From positions 1-49,883 of the forward strand of contig JANXDB010000037.1 of the NCBI GenBank assembly GCA_025060015.1: 49,883 nt of DNA, read 5' to 3'. Below are positions 25,300 to 34,303 of the stretch, piece after piece; the first letter of the stretch is position 1; each line of letters begins with the position of its first letter. The translations under genes were made by a program, and so were the position numbers. Below the pieces are notes generated by a model, which was not told the origin of the DNA, did not search any database, and worked only from the letters and a program-made list of their open reading frames with translations. The DNA comes from Caldimicrobium sp. (GTDB taxonomy: Bacteria; Desulfobacterota; Thermodesulfobacteria; Thermodesulfobacteriales; Thermodesulfobacteriaceae).

Positions 25300-26602
25300 C
25301 CTCTGAAAGATCCCTTTTAATCTCCTCAAGAAGGGTTTCAAGTTTTAATCTCAAAGACTCTCTCTCCCTCTTGGCATATCCACCTAACATGATTTCCCAA
25401 GTATCACTATCTCTCCTCTTGATAAAAAGCCAATAGGTTTTGGGATCAAAGTAATAGACAAAAAATAAACCCAACATCATGATGATAAATCCGAGGTAAA
25501 CGACCACATTACCAGGATCTTCTTTAGCTTGCAAACCTGTCATATAGTAAAGCTTTGCTAGATCTACATACTCCAAAGAGAGATTGTCCTCGGAAAAGCT
25601 TACTTCCAAAGGAGGGAAACCACTGATTATCAGGCCCTCTTTAGATTCACCATTTTCTTCATTCACAATCCAGAGTTTCATAAATATAAGGCCGTGTGCT
25701 TCTCCGTAATCCTGCAAAGCTATGGAGTATTTATCTTCTATGTTTATGGGTTGAAATGGAGATATCCTAAAGTCTTCACTCTTTTTATTGTGGATCACCT
25801 TGATGGTAAATTCTGGTATGATGTTATAGCTTGCCTGGTAAAAGGTTACATCTTTATACTTGAGTGGCTCATTGACTTTTATGATGGCATCAAAGGTTTT
25901 ATTTTTATCATAGATGGTAACATTGGAAATATATTCCTTTGGCATCCCGTTGGGATAGGTTTCTAAGATGAATTTATTCAATTTCACGGTAAAGTCTAAA
26001 TAAACAGGTTCTCTCTTCCTAAAGGGTTGCACTACATTGGAGCTTTCACCCTCAAGAATGCTCATGTTTCCCCTGTAACCCCAAAAGGCACCGATCAATG
26101 CCCCTATAATAATGATAACCAAAGAGAAGTGGACAACATAAACGGAAAAGAAAAAGGGTTTATTAACAGATTTATAAAAAAATTCCCCGTTGTCAAAATT
26201 TTTATCTATCCTTTTAAAACCGTATTTTTTGGCTATAAGTTCTCCCAATTGCTCAGATGTTACCCTCACCTGTTCAACTAATTTATTAGGAAGCTTTTCT
26301 GGATGCAATTCCCCTGGATCTTTTTGATAGAGTTTTATGGTAAAGGGTAATCTATTTATAGAGCAAACTATGAGGTTAAAGAGAAACAAAAAGAGTGTGG
26401 TTATGTACCACCAGGAATGATAGGCATCATTGATCTGAAAGAAGAGTATGAGTTTTCCTAAAACCTGTCCATATTTACCTAAATAAAAACTTCCAGGTTG
26501 CCCCTGAGGGATAAGAGTTCCCAATATTGAGATCCCTGCGAGCAGAAAGAAGAGCACAATAGCTAGTTTAGCAGAGCCTAATTTATTTAATAAATCCCTC
26601 AT
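25292..26602 (-). CDS. resB: Cytochrome c biogenesis protein ResB
   Basis: Part of the system II (Ccs) heme delivery and ligation machinery at the membrane. The 436-aa protein has N-terminal helices (KLAIVLFFLLAGISILGTLIPQ region, about 10-31, and FLFLFNLIVCSINRLP near 71-86), a third near 150-170, a large extracytoplasmic domain (YKDVTFYQASYN near 255 is typical) and a final helix near 385. The partner ResA/CcsA genes are not in the window. GGAGG lies 8 bases before ATG 26602. Confidence 0.9.
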   Translation of the reverse strand: MRDLLNKLGSAKLAIVLFFLLAGISILGTLIPQGQPGSFYLGKYGQVLGKLILFFQINDAYHSWWYITTLFLFLFNLIVCSINRLPFTIKLYQKDPGELHPEKLPNKLVEQVRVTSEQLGELIAKKYGFKRIDKNFDNGEFFYKSVNKPFFFSVYVVHFSLVIIIIGALIGAFWGYRGNMSILEGESSNVVQPFRKREPVYLDFTVKLNKFILETYPNGMPKEYISNVTIYDKNKTFDAIIKVNEPLKYKDVTFYQASYNIIPEFTIKVIHNKKSEDFRISPFQPINIEDKYSIALQDYGEAHGLIFMKLWIVNEENGESKEGLIISGFPPLEVSFSEDNLSLEYVDLAKLYYMTGLQAKEDPGNVVVYLGFIIMMLGLFFVYYFDPKTYWLFIKRRDSDTWEIMLGGYAKRERESLRLKLETLLEEIKRDLSEVK

Positions 26603-26631
26603 TCATAGATCCTCCAAAGAAAGATTATCTT

Positions 26632-26660
26632 ATATTAATACCAAATAGACAAAATAACAA
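26632..26660 (-). promoter_or_regulatory. Probable promoter of resB
   Basis: Minus-strand TTGTTA (26655-26660), 17 bases, TAATAT (26632-26637), 30 bp upstream of the resB ATG. Confidence 0.4.
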
Positions 26661-26828
26661 CCTCTAAGTTCAAAAGTAAAAGAAGGTCTTGTGAAAATTA
26701 ATAAAAAATTAACAAAAGATCAGATGAATGTCTTTCTTCTCTTGCTGAGACACCTAGATCCCTCTTCAATTTTTAAAATGATATTATATATTTGAAATAA
26801 AAACTATTTCCCTTTTTTTTGGAATTCC
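26661..26828. other. Divergent resB-smc spacer, remainder
   Basis: AT-rich DNA with no gene seen. TTCAAT (26765-26770), 16 bases and TATATT form a possible plus-strand promoter for smc. No structured RNA or repeat was recognised. Confidence 0.3.
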
Positions 26829-29800
26829 TTGCATATAAAGAAACTAGAAATATACGGTTTCAAATCCTTCCCTTATAAGATCACTCTTCCCTTTTCAAAG
26901 GGAGTTACTGCCATTGTAGGCCCTAATGGATCGGGTAAGAGTAATATCCTCGATGCCATCAAATGGGTTTTGGGAGAGCAAAGTCCAAAAAGACTTAGAG
27001 TAAAGGAGATCTCTGATCTGATCTATTCCGGAAATAATGATAAAAAAATTGACTTTGCAGAGGTTAAAATAGTATTTACCCATGATCCGCCTCTCATTGA
27101 AAAATATAAGGATTATGAAGAGATAACTGTTATTCGAAGATTCTACAGAGATGGTGAAGGTGAGTTCTTCATTAACAACAAACCCTGCAGATTAAAGGAC
27201 ATACATTTTCTCTTCTTGGGCTTAGGAGTGAACCCTCAGAGCTATGGGGTTATTGATCAGGGTGAGGTTAATAAATTTTTAGAAGTCACCTCCAAAGAGC
27301 GAAAGAGATTCTTGGAGGATCTAGCAGGAGTTTCAAAGATCAGGGTAACTGAAGAAGAAACTTTAAAAAACCTTCAAAATGCCAAGCAAAATTTGATTAG
27401 AATAGAAGATCTACTAAGAGAAGTAGGAAATCAATACATACATCTTCAAAAACAAGCAGAGATTGCCAAAAGATATCTCTATTTAAGAGAAAACTTAAAA
27501 AAACTTAGCATAAAAAAAATATTGATTATTAAAAAGAAAGAAGAAAAAGAATTAGAAATGATAATAGAAAAATTAAAAGATTTAAAGAATCAAAAAGAAA
27601 ATTTAAATATAAGTCATGTTGAACTGGAAGAGAGAGAAAAATTGATTTTAAAAAATTTGATAATAAAAGAAAGGGAATACAAAGATAAAAAGAGAGAAAA
27701 GGAAGAAATAGAATTAGAAATAGAAAATACAAATAAAAAGTTAGGTGATCTTTATCAAGAAGAGAGAAACATTATGCAAAAACTCGATAGAGAAAAAATC
27801 AAGTATGAAACAGATGAAGAGAGGAGAAAAACCAGTTCTGAAGAATTAGATAGGATCAAGGGGAGATTGAATTCCATAGAGTTGCAAAAAAAAGAGATAG
27901 AGGAAGAAAGGGAAAAGATAAAGATAGAGGCTAAAAAGTGGGAGGATGAATATATAAAGACCAGTAAAGAGTTTGAGATCAGTAAAAACAAATATAATCA
28001 TGTAAAAAATAAAAGGGAACAGATTAAAGAGAGGATAGATCATCTCAGCAGTGAGAAAAATCTCTTGGAAAAAGAGGCAGATCGAATAAAAAGAGAATTA
28101 AGCGATTATGAAAAAACACTAGCTGAATTGGATAGTGAAAAGAGTATCTTGGAAAAAAGGTTAGAAGAGCTTCAGAGTCTAATCAACAAGGCGGAAGAAG
28201 ATCTAAAAAACCTAAAAAGTGAAGAAGAGAACCTGAAAGAGGAAATACAGACTCTCAAGGATAAGAAGATTAATTTACTCTCTGACATAAAGAACAAAGA
28301 GGATAACATCAGCCTTTTGGAAAAGGTTCTAAAGGAGGAAAAAGGCACCATTCCAGAGGCCTATATCTCAAAGACCTTAGGAACAAAGCTTGAATTGGAC
28401 TTAGAAAAACTAAGTCTCTTAGAATCATTTTATGGAGAATTTCTAAAAGCTATCGTTGTTGAAAATTGGGAGGAACTGAATTGCTTACTAAGGGACACTG
28501 AACATCACCTCTTTATCTTTTCAAAGGATATCTCCAGGCTTCCTCTGGAACTTAGATATCTAAAAGAACCAATGAGAGAATTGGAAGTTGAAAATAGAGC
28601 TTACTTTGGCTACTTTACAGAAAAAAAACTATTGTTTACTCCCCTTGGACTCATAGTAAGATTAGTGGAGAGCAAAAAGGGATATTTCACTATTACAAAG
28701 GAAAAAAGGTTAATGGAAACTCTTTTGGGAAGACTAAAAGAAGAACTTAAAAAGGTAACTGCTCTGGAAAAGGAGCGATTCCAAAGTTTAAATGATATAA
28801 GTGGTAAAATTAACAAAGCTATGGAAGATATAAAAAAATACAAGACAGATTCAGATAAGCTCTCTGAACATCTATTAAAAATAGAAAAACAGAAAATAAG
28901 GATAGCTGAGGCAGAAAGGCTAATAAAAGAAAAATTAACAAATTACTCAGAGCGTATCCAAAGTTATAATTCACAAATTCAAAGTCTAAGGGACGAACTA
29001 CAAAGAATGGACATTGAAACAGCCACATTGTCAGCTACTCTAAACCTTTTGAAAGAAAAACTAAGCATTACAGAGAGGGAAATGGTTACCCTGGGGCATA
29101 GAGTAAACGATCTTGACAAGGCATTTGTCAAGGTTAAAACCGAAGAAGAGCAACTTATAATGAGAAAGAATGAACTACAGGGGTTCTTAGAGAGAATAGA
29201 CAAAGCTCTAAGAGAGTCAAAATACAAACTGGCAACAATGACAGAGGAGCAGGGCTATATCAAAAGCAAAATTCAAGAACTAAAGTTAAAAAAAGGTGAA
29301 CAGGAAAAGATCAGAAAAGATATATTGGAAGCTTTGGCTGAATTGGAAAATCAAATAAAGGAGGAGAGTGATAGACGAGAGGAGATTCACCAAAAGAAGA
29401 GGGAGATAGAAAAAAACAAAAGTTCAATAGAGAACAAAATACACAACTTAGAAATTACTCTTATGGAAAAGAAGATGATTCTCGAGAATCTTCAGAGGGA
29501 GTTGAAAAATTGGTTAGATGAAAATGAGCCTTTTTATGTAGGTGACATCTTTGAGGATAATCCCGAAGCCCTGGACTATGAAATCCGAAAAATCAAGGAA
29601 GAGCTTAAGAATTATGAAGAGGTGAACCTGGCAAGCATTAAAGAGTTTGAAATAGTCAAAGAGCGGTATGAAAGCCTTTGCTCGCAAAAGGATGATATAG
29701 AGAGAGCCATAAGAGAGATAGAACTCCTACTGGAAGACTTACAAAAAAAGGCTACCGAACAGATTCTTACTACCCTAAAGGAAGTTAATTTGAAGTTAAG

Positions 29801-30224
29801 AGAGATTTTTCCCCTTATCTTTACCAAGGGACAGGCAGAATTATATCTCACAGAAGAGGACCCTTTAACCTCTGGCTTAGATCTCAGAATAGAGCTTCCA
29901 CAGAGGGAGATCAAACATCTTAACATGCTTTCTGGAGGGGAGAAAGCCCTATGTGTAATAGCCTTACTTATATCTTTTTATCTCACTAAACCTGGCCCCT
30001 TTTGTATCTTAGATGAAGTGGATGCTCCACTTGATGATAAAAACTCCCTTAAATTCATAAGGTTATTGCATAAAATTAAGGAACATTCTCAAATCATTTT
30101 AGTAACTCATAATCACAATGTTATAAAAGAAGTTGATAACCTTATCGGGGTGACAATGGAAGAAAGGGGAGTATCAAAGGTAGTTCGATTAAAATTGGAG
30201 AGTATTTATAATGATATCAAATAA
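26829..30224 (+). CDS. smc: Chromosome segregation protein SMC
   Basis: Large ATPase that compacts and organises the chromosome. The 1131-aa protein has N-terminal head Walker [21 protein letters not shown] (about 32-51), a long Lys/Glu-rich coiled coil to about 500, a globular hinge (about 505-640, starting near [16 protein letters not shown]), a second coiled coil, and a C-terminal head with signature [15 protein letters not shown] and Walker [16 protein letters not shown]. The start codon is TTG 26829, giving the family-like [14 protein letters not shown], with little ribosome binding site. The coiled-coil coding section is extremely A-rich. Somewhat shorter than many bacterial SMCs (about 1180) but complete. 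Confidence 0.95.
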   Translation: MHIKKLEIYGFKSFPYKITLPFSKGVTAIVGPNGSGKSNILDAIKWVLGEQSPKRLRVKEISDLIYSGNNDKKIDFAEVKIVFTHDPPLIEKYKDYEEITVIRRFYRDGEGEFFINNKPCRLKDIHFLFLGLGVNPQSYGVIDQGEVNKFLEVTSKERKRFLEDLAGVSKIRVTEEETLKNLQNAKQNLIRIEDLLREVGNQYIHLQKQAEIAKRYLYLRENLKKLSIKKILIIKKKEEKELEMIIEKLKDLKNQKENLNISHVELEEREKLILKNLIIKEREYKDKKREKEEIELEIENTNKKLGDLYQEERNIMQKLDREKIKYETDEERRKTSSEELDRIKGRLNSIELQKKEIEEEREKIKIEAKKWEDEYIKTSKEFEISKNKYNHVKNKREQIKERIDHLSSEKNLLEKEADRIKRELSDYEKTLAELDSEKSILEKRLEELQSLINKAEEDLKNLKSEEENLKEEIQTLKDKKINLLSDIKNKEDNISLLEKVLKEEKGTIPEAYISKTLGTKLELDLEKLSLLESFYGEFLKAIVVENWEELNCLLRDTEHHLFIFSKDISRLPLELRYLKEPMRELEVENRAYFGYFTEKKLLFTPLGLIVRLVESKKGYFTITKEKRLMETLLGRLKEELKKVTALEKERFQSLNDISGKINKAMEDIKKYKTDSDKLSEHLLKIEKQKIRIAEAERLIKEKLTNYSERIQSYNSQIQSLRDELQRMDIETATLSATLNLLKEKLSITEREMVTLGHRVNDLDKAFVKVKTEEEQLIMRKNELQGFLERIDKALRESKYKLATMTEEQGYIKSKIQELKLKKGEQEKIRKDILEALAELENQIKEESDRREEIHQKKREIEKNKSSIENKIHNLEITLMEKKMILENLQRELKNWLDENEPFYVGDIFEDNPEALDYEIRKIKEELKNYEEVNLASIKEFEIVKERYESLCSQKDDIERAIREIELLLEDLQKKATEQILTTLKEVNLKLREIFPLIFTKGQAELYLTEEDPLTSGLDLRIELPQREIKHLNMLSGGEKALCVIALLISFYLTKPGPFCILDEVDAPLDDKNSLKFIRLLHKIKEHSQIILVTHNHNVIKEVDNLIGVTMEERGVSKVVRLKLESIYNDIK

Positions 30225-30374
30225 AAATTTGCTAATGCTATATTTGACCTCTCCCTTCAATTCAGAGGCCTTTTAGCTTTTTAATAATCAAATAACTCTC
30301 CTTGAAGGTTATAACCTTTTTCGCGGGCTGCTATGGATTGAATTAAAAGCGGGTATCTGGTTTAAAATCTTTTG
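30225..30374. other. smc-valS convergent spacer with weak hairpins
   Basis: 150 bp between two converging genes. For the plus strand, a 5-bp stem CCTCT/AGAGG (30248-30268) is followed by CCTTTTAGCTTTTT, and AAGGTTATAACCTT (30305-30318) is followed by TTT. Either could be a weak terminator for smc. No terminator is clear for valS. Confidence 0.3.
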
Positions 30375-33029
30375 TCAACTTCCATACTCTAATCCTTTAA
30401 TCAGTTCTTCAATCCTTCTAAGTCTATGGCTTAACTCTTTGTAAGATTCTTTCTCTTTGTCAACAATGTCAGCTGGTGCTCTTTCTAAAAATTGGGAATT
30501 ATTTAGTTTTCTCTCAATCATATGGACCTTATCTACTATTTTGCTTTTCTCTTTAATTAACCTCTGCTTTTCCCTCTCAAAATCAATGAAATCCTTTAAA
30601 TTAAAATACAATTCACCAGAACTCAAAATGGCAACAACTTCTCCTAATTCTCTTTTGTGTTCTTCTTTAAAAACAATTTCATTCAATCGTGCTAAGAATT
30701 TAATAATTTCTACCTCAGTTTTTATTTTATCTAAAATAACCCTTTTATTCTTATAATATATAGGAATATTTTTTTGTGAAGAGAGATTGTATTCAGCCTT
30801 GATGTTTCTGATAACACTGATTATTTCCATAACAAGTGATGTCAAAAACTTTTCTTCCACTGAAAGTTCTAGTCCTTTATGCTGGGGAAAGATCTCTCTC
30901 AGGAGGTAAATTTCTTTCTTAAATGGCAGATAACTCCAGAGTTCCTGAGTTATGAAAGGGATAAAGGGATGAAGAAGTTTTAAAGTTTCGCTAAATACTG
31001 TATACAAAAGTGCCATAGTCTCAGCTTTTTTGTCATCTCTTTTAAGATAAACCTTGGATATCTCCAGATACCAATCACAAAGATCGTCCCAAAGGAAATG
31101 ATAGGCACTCATCGCAGCTTGATCAAATTCAAATTCCTCTAATTTTTCTCTTACTTTTTTGATAGTTTGATCTAGCCTTGTCAATATCCATTTAGAGAAA
31201 GGTAACAAATTATCAAAATTTATGTCAGCAAGGTCTTTTTCTTTGAGATCCTGTATGTTCATTAAGATGAATCTCCCTGCGTTCCATATCTTGTTGATAA
31301 AGTGTTTATAGCCCTCTATTCGAGATTCAGATAGTTTAATATCTCTTCCCTGAGCAGCTAAGGCAAGAAGTGTAAACCTAAGGGCATCACATCCGTATTT
31401 ATCTATCATATCCAATGGATCTATTACATTTCCTTTGCTTTTACTCATCTTCTGCCCTTTTTCATCTCTCACCAAGGCATGGATATAAACCTTTTCAAAG
31501 GGTATAGCTCCCATGAAATGTTCACCCATCATAATCATTCGGGCGACCCAGAAAAAGATGATATCAAAGCTTGTCACTAAAACAGAAGTGGGATAGAACC
31601 TTTTCAGTGTTTCGGTCTTTTCAGGCCAACCCATGGTTGAAAAGGGCCAGAGTGCTGATGAAAACCAGGTATCAAGCACATCCTCATCAGGTCTAAGATT
31701 GCTGGTTTGACACCGAGGGCAGTTCTCAACCTCATCTTCCCTACTTACGATTATCTCTCCGCAGGATTCACAGTACCAGACAGGAATCCTATGTCCCCAC
31801 CAGATCTGCCTGGAAATACACCAATCACGAAGGTTTTTCATCCAATCAAAGTAAAGATTTTTCCAGGATTCAGGATAAAATTTGATAAATCCGTAATCAA
31901 CACAGGCAATCGCAGGCTGAGCCAACGGCTTCATCTTCAAAAACCATTGTTTTGATAAAAGGGGCTCAATGATGGTGGCACAGCGATAACAATGACCAAG
32001 AATGATCTGGTAATCCTCTTCTTTCAGTATAAGATCCTGTAAAGAAAGATCCTCAACGACTCTCCTTCTGGCTACAAAACGATCAAGCCCCTTATATGGT
32101 CCAGCTTCATCTGTCATCTTTCCAAATTCATCTATAACTTTTATAATGGACAGATTGTGTCTCTTGGCTATTTCAAAATCATTGAAATCATGAGCAGGAG
32201 TCACCTTGACAGCACCTGTTCCAAATTGAGGATCCACTTGAAGATCTCCTATAATCGGAATTGCTCTATTAACAAGAGGAAGAATCACTCTTTTACCAAT
32301 TAAAGCCTTGTATCTTTCATCCTCTGGATGAACGGCTACCGCTGTATCACCGAGCATGGTCTCAGGACGAGTCGTCGCTACCACGATGAAATGTGAACCA
32401 TCTTCAAGGGGATATTTTATATACCAGAGCTTCCCAGCTTTGGGTTCAAATTCAACTTCTATATCTGCTAAAGCTGTATTGCATCTAGGACACCAGTTGA
32501 TTATGTAATCACCCCTGTATATAAGGCCCTCTTCCCAGAGTCTACAAAAAACCTCCCTTACTGCCTTTGAGAGGCCTTCATCCATGGTAAATCGTTCATA
32601 TTTCCAACTACAACTGGCACCTAACTTTTTTAGTTGATTGATTATTCGGCTACCATATTGAGCTTTCCACTCCCAGACCTTTTCAAGAAATTTGGCTCTA
32701 CCCAGTTGTTCACGGCTTAAACCTTCTTTAGCTAACTCCCTTTCAACCACATTTTGAGTAGCAATACCTGCATGATCTGTGCCGGGAATCCAAAGAACGT
32801 CATAGTTATCCATTCTCTTGTAACGGGCTAATACATCTTGGATAGTGTTATTTAGAGCATGCCCAATGTGGAGTGACCCGGTAACATTAGGGGGTGGAAT
32901 TACCATGGAAAATTTTGGTTTTCCTGGATCATTTAGAGGCTCAAAGAGACCCTCCTTTTCCCAAAGATCATACCATTTATCTTCCACCTTTTTTGGATCA
33001 TAACTGGAATCAAGCTTGATTTCCCTCAT
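30375..33029 (-). CDS. valS: Valyl-tRNA synthetase
   Basis: Charges tRNA-Val; 884 aa, normal bacterial length. Class I signatures: PPPNVTGSLHIGHALN (about 46-61, HIGH) and GQKMSKSKGNVIDPLD (about 525-540, KMSKS). DHAGIATQNVVERELAKEG near 83 and the editing domain with ATTRPETMLGDTAVAVHPED near 216 identify ValRS rather than IleRS or LeuRS. The last ~70 residues form the C-terminal coiled coil. It starts 6 bp after argB, an uncommon pairing that suggests co-transcription. Confidence 0.97.
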   Translation of the reverse strand: MREIKLDSSYDPKKVEDKWYDLWEKEGLFEPLNDPGKPKFSMVIPPPNVTGSLHIGHALNNTIQDVLARYKRMDNYDVLWIPGTDHAGIATQNVVERELAKEGLSREQLGRAKFLEKVWEWKAQYGSRIINQLKKLGASCSWKYERFTMDEGLSKAVREVFCRLWEEGLIYRGDYIINWCPRCNTALADIEVEFEPKAGKLWYIKYPLEDGSHFIVVATTRPETMLGDTAVAVHPEDERYKALIGKRVILPLVNRAIPIIGDLQVDPQFGTGAVKVTPAHDFNDFEIAKRHNLSIIKVIDEFGKMTDEAGPYKGLDRFVARRRVVEDLSLQDLILKEEDYQIILGHCYRCATIIEPLLSKQWFLKMKPLAQPAIACVDYGFIKFYPESWKNLYFDWMKNLRDWCISRQIWWGHRIPVWYCESCGEIIVSREDEVENCPRCQTSNLRPDEDVLDTWFSSALWPFSTMGWPEKTETLKRFYPTSVLVTSFDIIFFWVARMIMMGEHFMGAIPFEKVYIHALVRDEKGQKMSKSKGNVIDPLDMIDKYGCDALRFTLLALAAQGRDIKLSESRIEGYKHFINKIWNAGRFILMNIQDLKEKDLADINFDNLLPFSKWILTRLDQTIKKVREKLEEFEFDQAAMSAYHFLWDDLCDWYLEISKVYLKRDDKKAETMALLYTVFSETLKLLHPFIPFITQELWSYLPFKKEIYLLREIFPQHKGLELSVEEKFLTSLVMEIISVIRNIKAEYNLSSQKNIPIYYKNKRVILDKIKTEVEIIKFLARLNEIVFKEEHKRELGEVVAILSSGELYFNLKDFIDFEREKQRLIKEKSKIVDKVHMIERKLNNSQFLERAPADIVDKEKESYKELSHRLRRIEELIKGLEYGS

Positions 33030-33035
33030 GAGTGA

Positions 33036-33923
33036 TTACCCCTGTTTGACAAGAATCTGTGTCCCTAAGCCCTCATCGGTAAAGAGTTCAATAATGACAC
33101 TATGAGGCACTCTACCATCTATGATGTGAACCTTGTTAACTCCAGCTTGAATTGCTTTTCTTGCACTTTTTAATTTTGGTATCATACCCCCCTTGGCGAC
33201 ACCCATCTCTACAAGATTATCAATTTCATCGACAGAAAGAGTTGAAATCAGCTCCCCCATTTCACCTTTCACTCCCTCCACATCAGTTAGATATATCAGT
33301 TTTTCTGCCTGCAAGCTTGCCGCCACAGCACCGGCCACTAAATCAGCATTGACGTTGTAAGCCTCTCCCTCTGGTCCCACGCCAACAGGAGCGATAACAG
33401 GTATAAAATCGCTATCAATAAGGGTGTATAACACTTCAGGATTAACCTTTTTTACCTTCCCTACCCTGCCAATATCAATGATCTCAGGTGGTCTATCTTC
33501 ACCGGTGTATTTATAAATACTCATCTTCTCAACCTCAATTAGATCACCATCCCGTCCAGAAAGCCCCACCGCCTTTCCACCTACTTGATTAATCAGGCTA
33601 ACGATTTGCTTATTAACCGTCCCTACTAAAACCATCTCCACCACATTCATGGTCTCTTCATCAGTAACCCTTTGACCCTCTACAAAGACCGGCTTTAACC
33701 CCATCTTTTCCATGACCTGACTTATCTGTGGTCCCCCACCATGAACGATAATTGGCTTAAGCCCCACATACTTCATTAAGACGACGTCCTTTGCAAAGGC
33801 CTCTTTTAATTCCTCATGGATCATGGCGTGACCACCGTACTTTATAACGACAATTTTACCATAGAACTTTCTGAAGTATGGTAGGGCAGATATCAAAATC
33901 TTGGCTTTTTCTACAATTTCCAT
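33036..33923 (-). CDS. argB: Acetylglutamate kinase
   Basis: Second step of arginine synthesis, phosphorylating N-acetylglutamate. 295 aa. Amino acid kinase motifs: GKIVVIKYGGHAM (about 19-31), VHGGGPQISQVM (about 60-71) for substrate phosphate positioning, NVNADLVAGAVAASLQAEKLIYLTD (position about 192-216) and GGMIPKLKSA (near 244). The protein has an N-terminal helix as in hexameric arginine-inhibited forms. No other arginine gene is adjacent. Confidence 0.96.
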   Translation of the reverse strand: MEIVEKAKILISALPYFRKFYGKIVVIKYGGHAMIHEELKEAFAKDVVLMKYVGLKPIIVHGGGPQISQVMEKMGLKPVFVEGQRVTDEETMNVVEMVLVGTVNKQIVSLINQVGGKAVGLSGRDGDLIEVEKMSIYKYTGEDRPPEIIDIGRVGKVKKVNPEVLYTLIDSDFIPVIAPVGVGPEGEAYNVNADLVAGAVAASLQAEKLIYLTDVEGVKGEMGELISTLSVDEIDNLVEMGVAKGGMIPKLKSARKAIQAGVNKVHIIDGRVPHSVIIELFTDEGLGTQILVKQG

Positions 33924-33944
33924 AGCAAATCTTAGACTTTATTA

Positions 33945-34280
33945 TTACCAAAGAGCAGGAGCATGAACGATATAACATTTGAGAGGAAATTTGCCGTTGT
34001 TCTTCACACCATGTCTCTCTCCGGGAGACACTACAATAGAATCAAATGGTTTGACTGTTATCCAGTTATCCTTCAGATACACCTCTCCCTCACCAGAGAT
34101 GACTAATATGGTATCAACCTCTCGTTCATGGGTGTGGATGGGTATCTCTACTCCTGGTTCTATCTCTAATATGGTAATGCTGAGCTCAGGGTGCTTTTCT
34201 TTGGTTAAAATAAAACCAATTTTAACTCCATTAAACTTAGGATGAGGTTTCAGCTCAACCTCAGCTATACTTTGAATCAT
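33945..34280 (-). CDS. Small cupin-domain protein
   Basis: 111-aa single-domain cupin, function unknown. Metal-site residues are visible in IPIHTHEREVDTILVISGEGEVYL (position about 48-71: His, His, Glu pattern) and SPGERHGVKNNG (about 85-96: second cupin box His). The start was set at ATG 34280 because AGGAGG sits 8 bases ahead; a GTG three codons earlier is too close to it. It lies in the long minus-strand series between the oligosaccharyltransferase and argB. Confidence 0.85.
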   Translation of the reverse strand: MIQSIAEVELKPHPKFNGVKIGFILTKEKHPELSITILEIEPGVEIPIHTHEREVDTILVISGEGEVYLKDNWITVKPFDSIVVSPGERHGVKNNGKFPLKCYIVHAPALW

Positions 34281-34303
34281 GTAAAACACCTCCTAATTGG
34301 TAT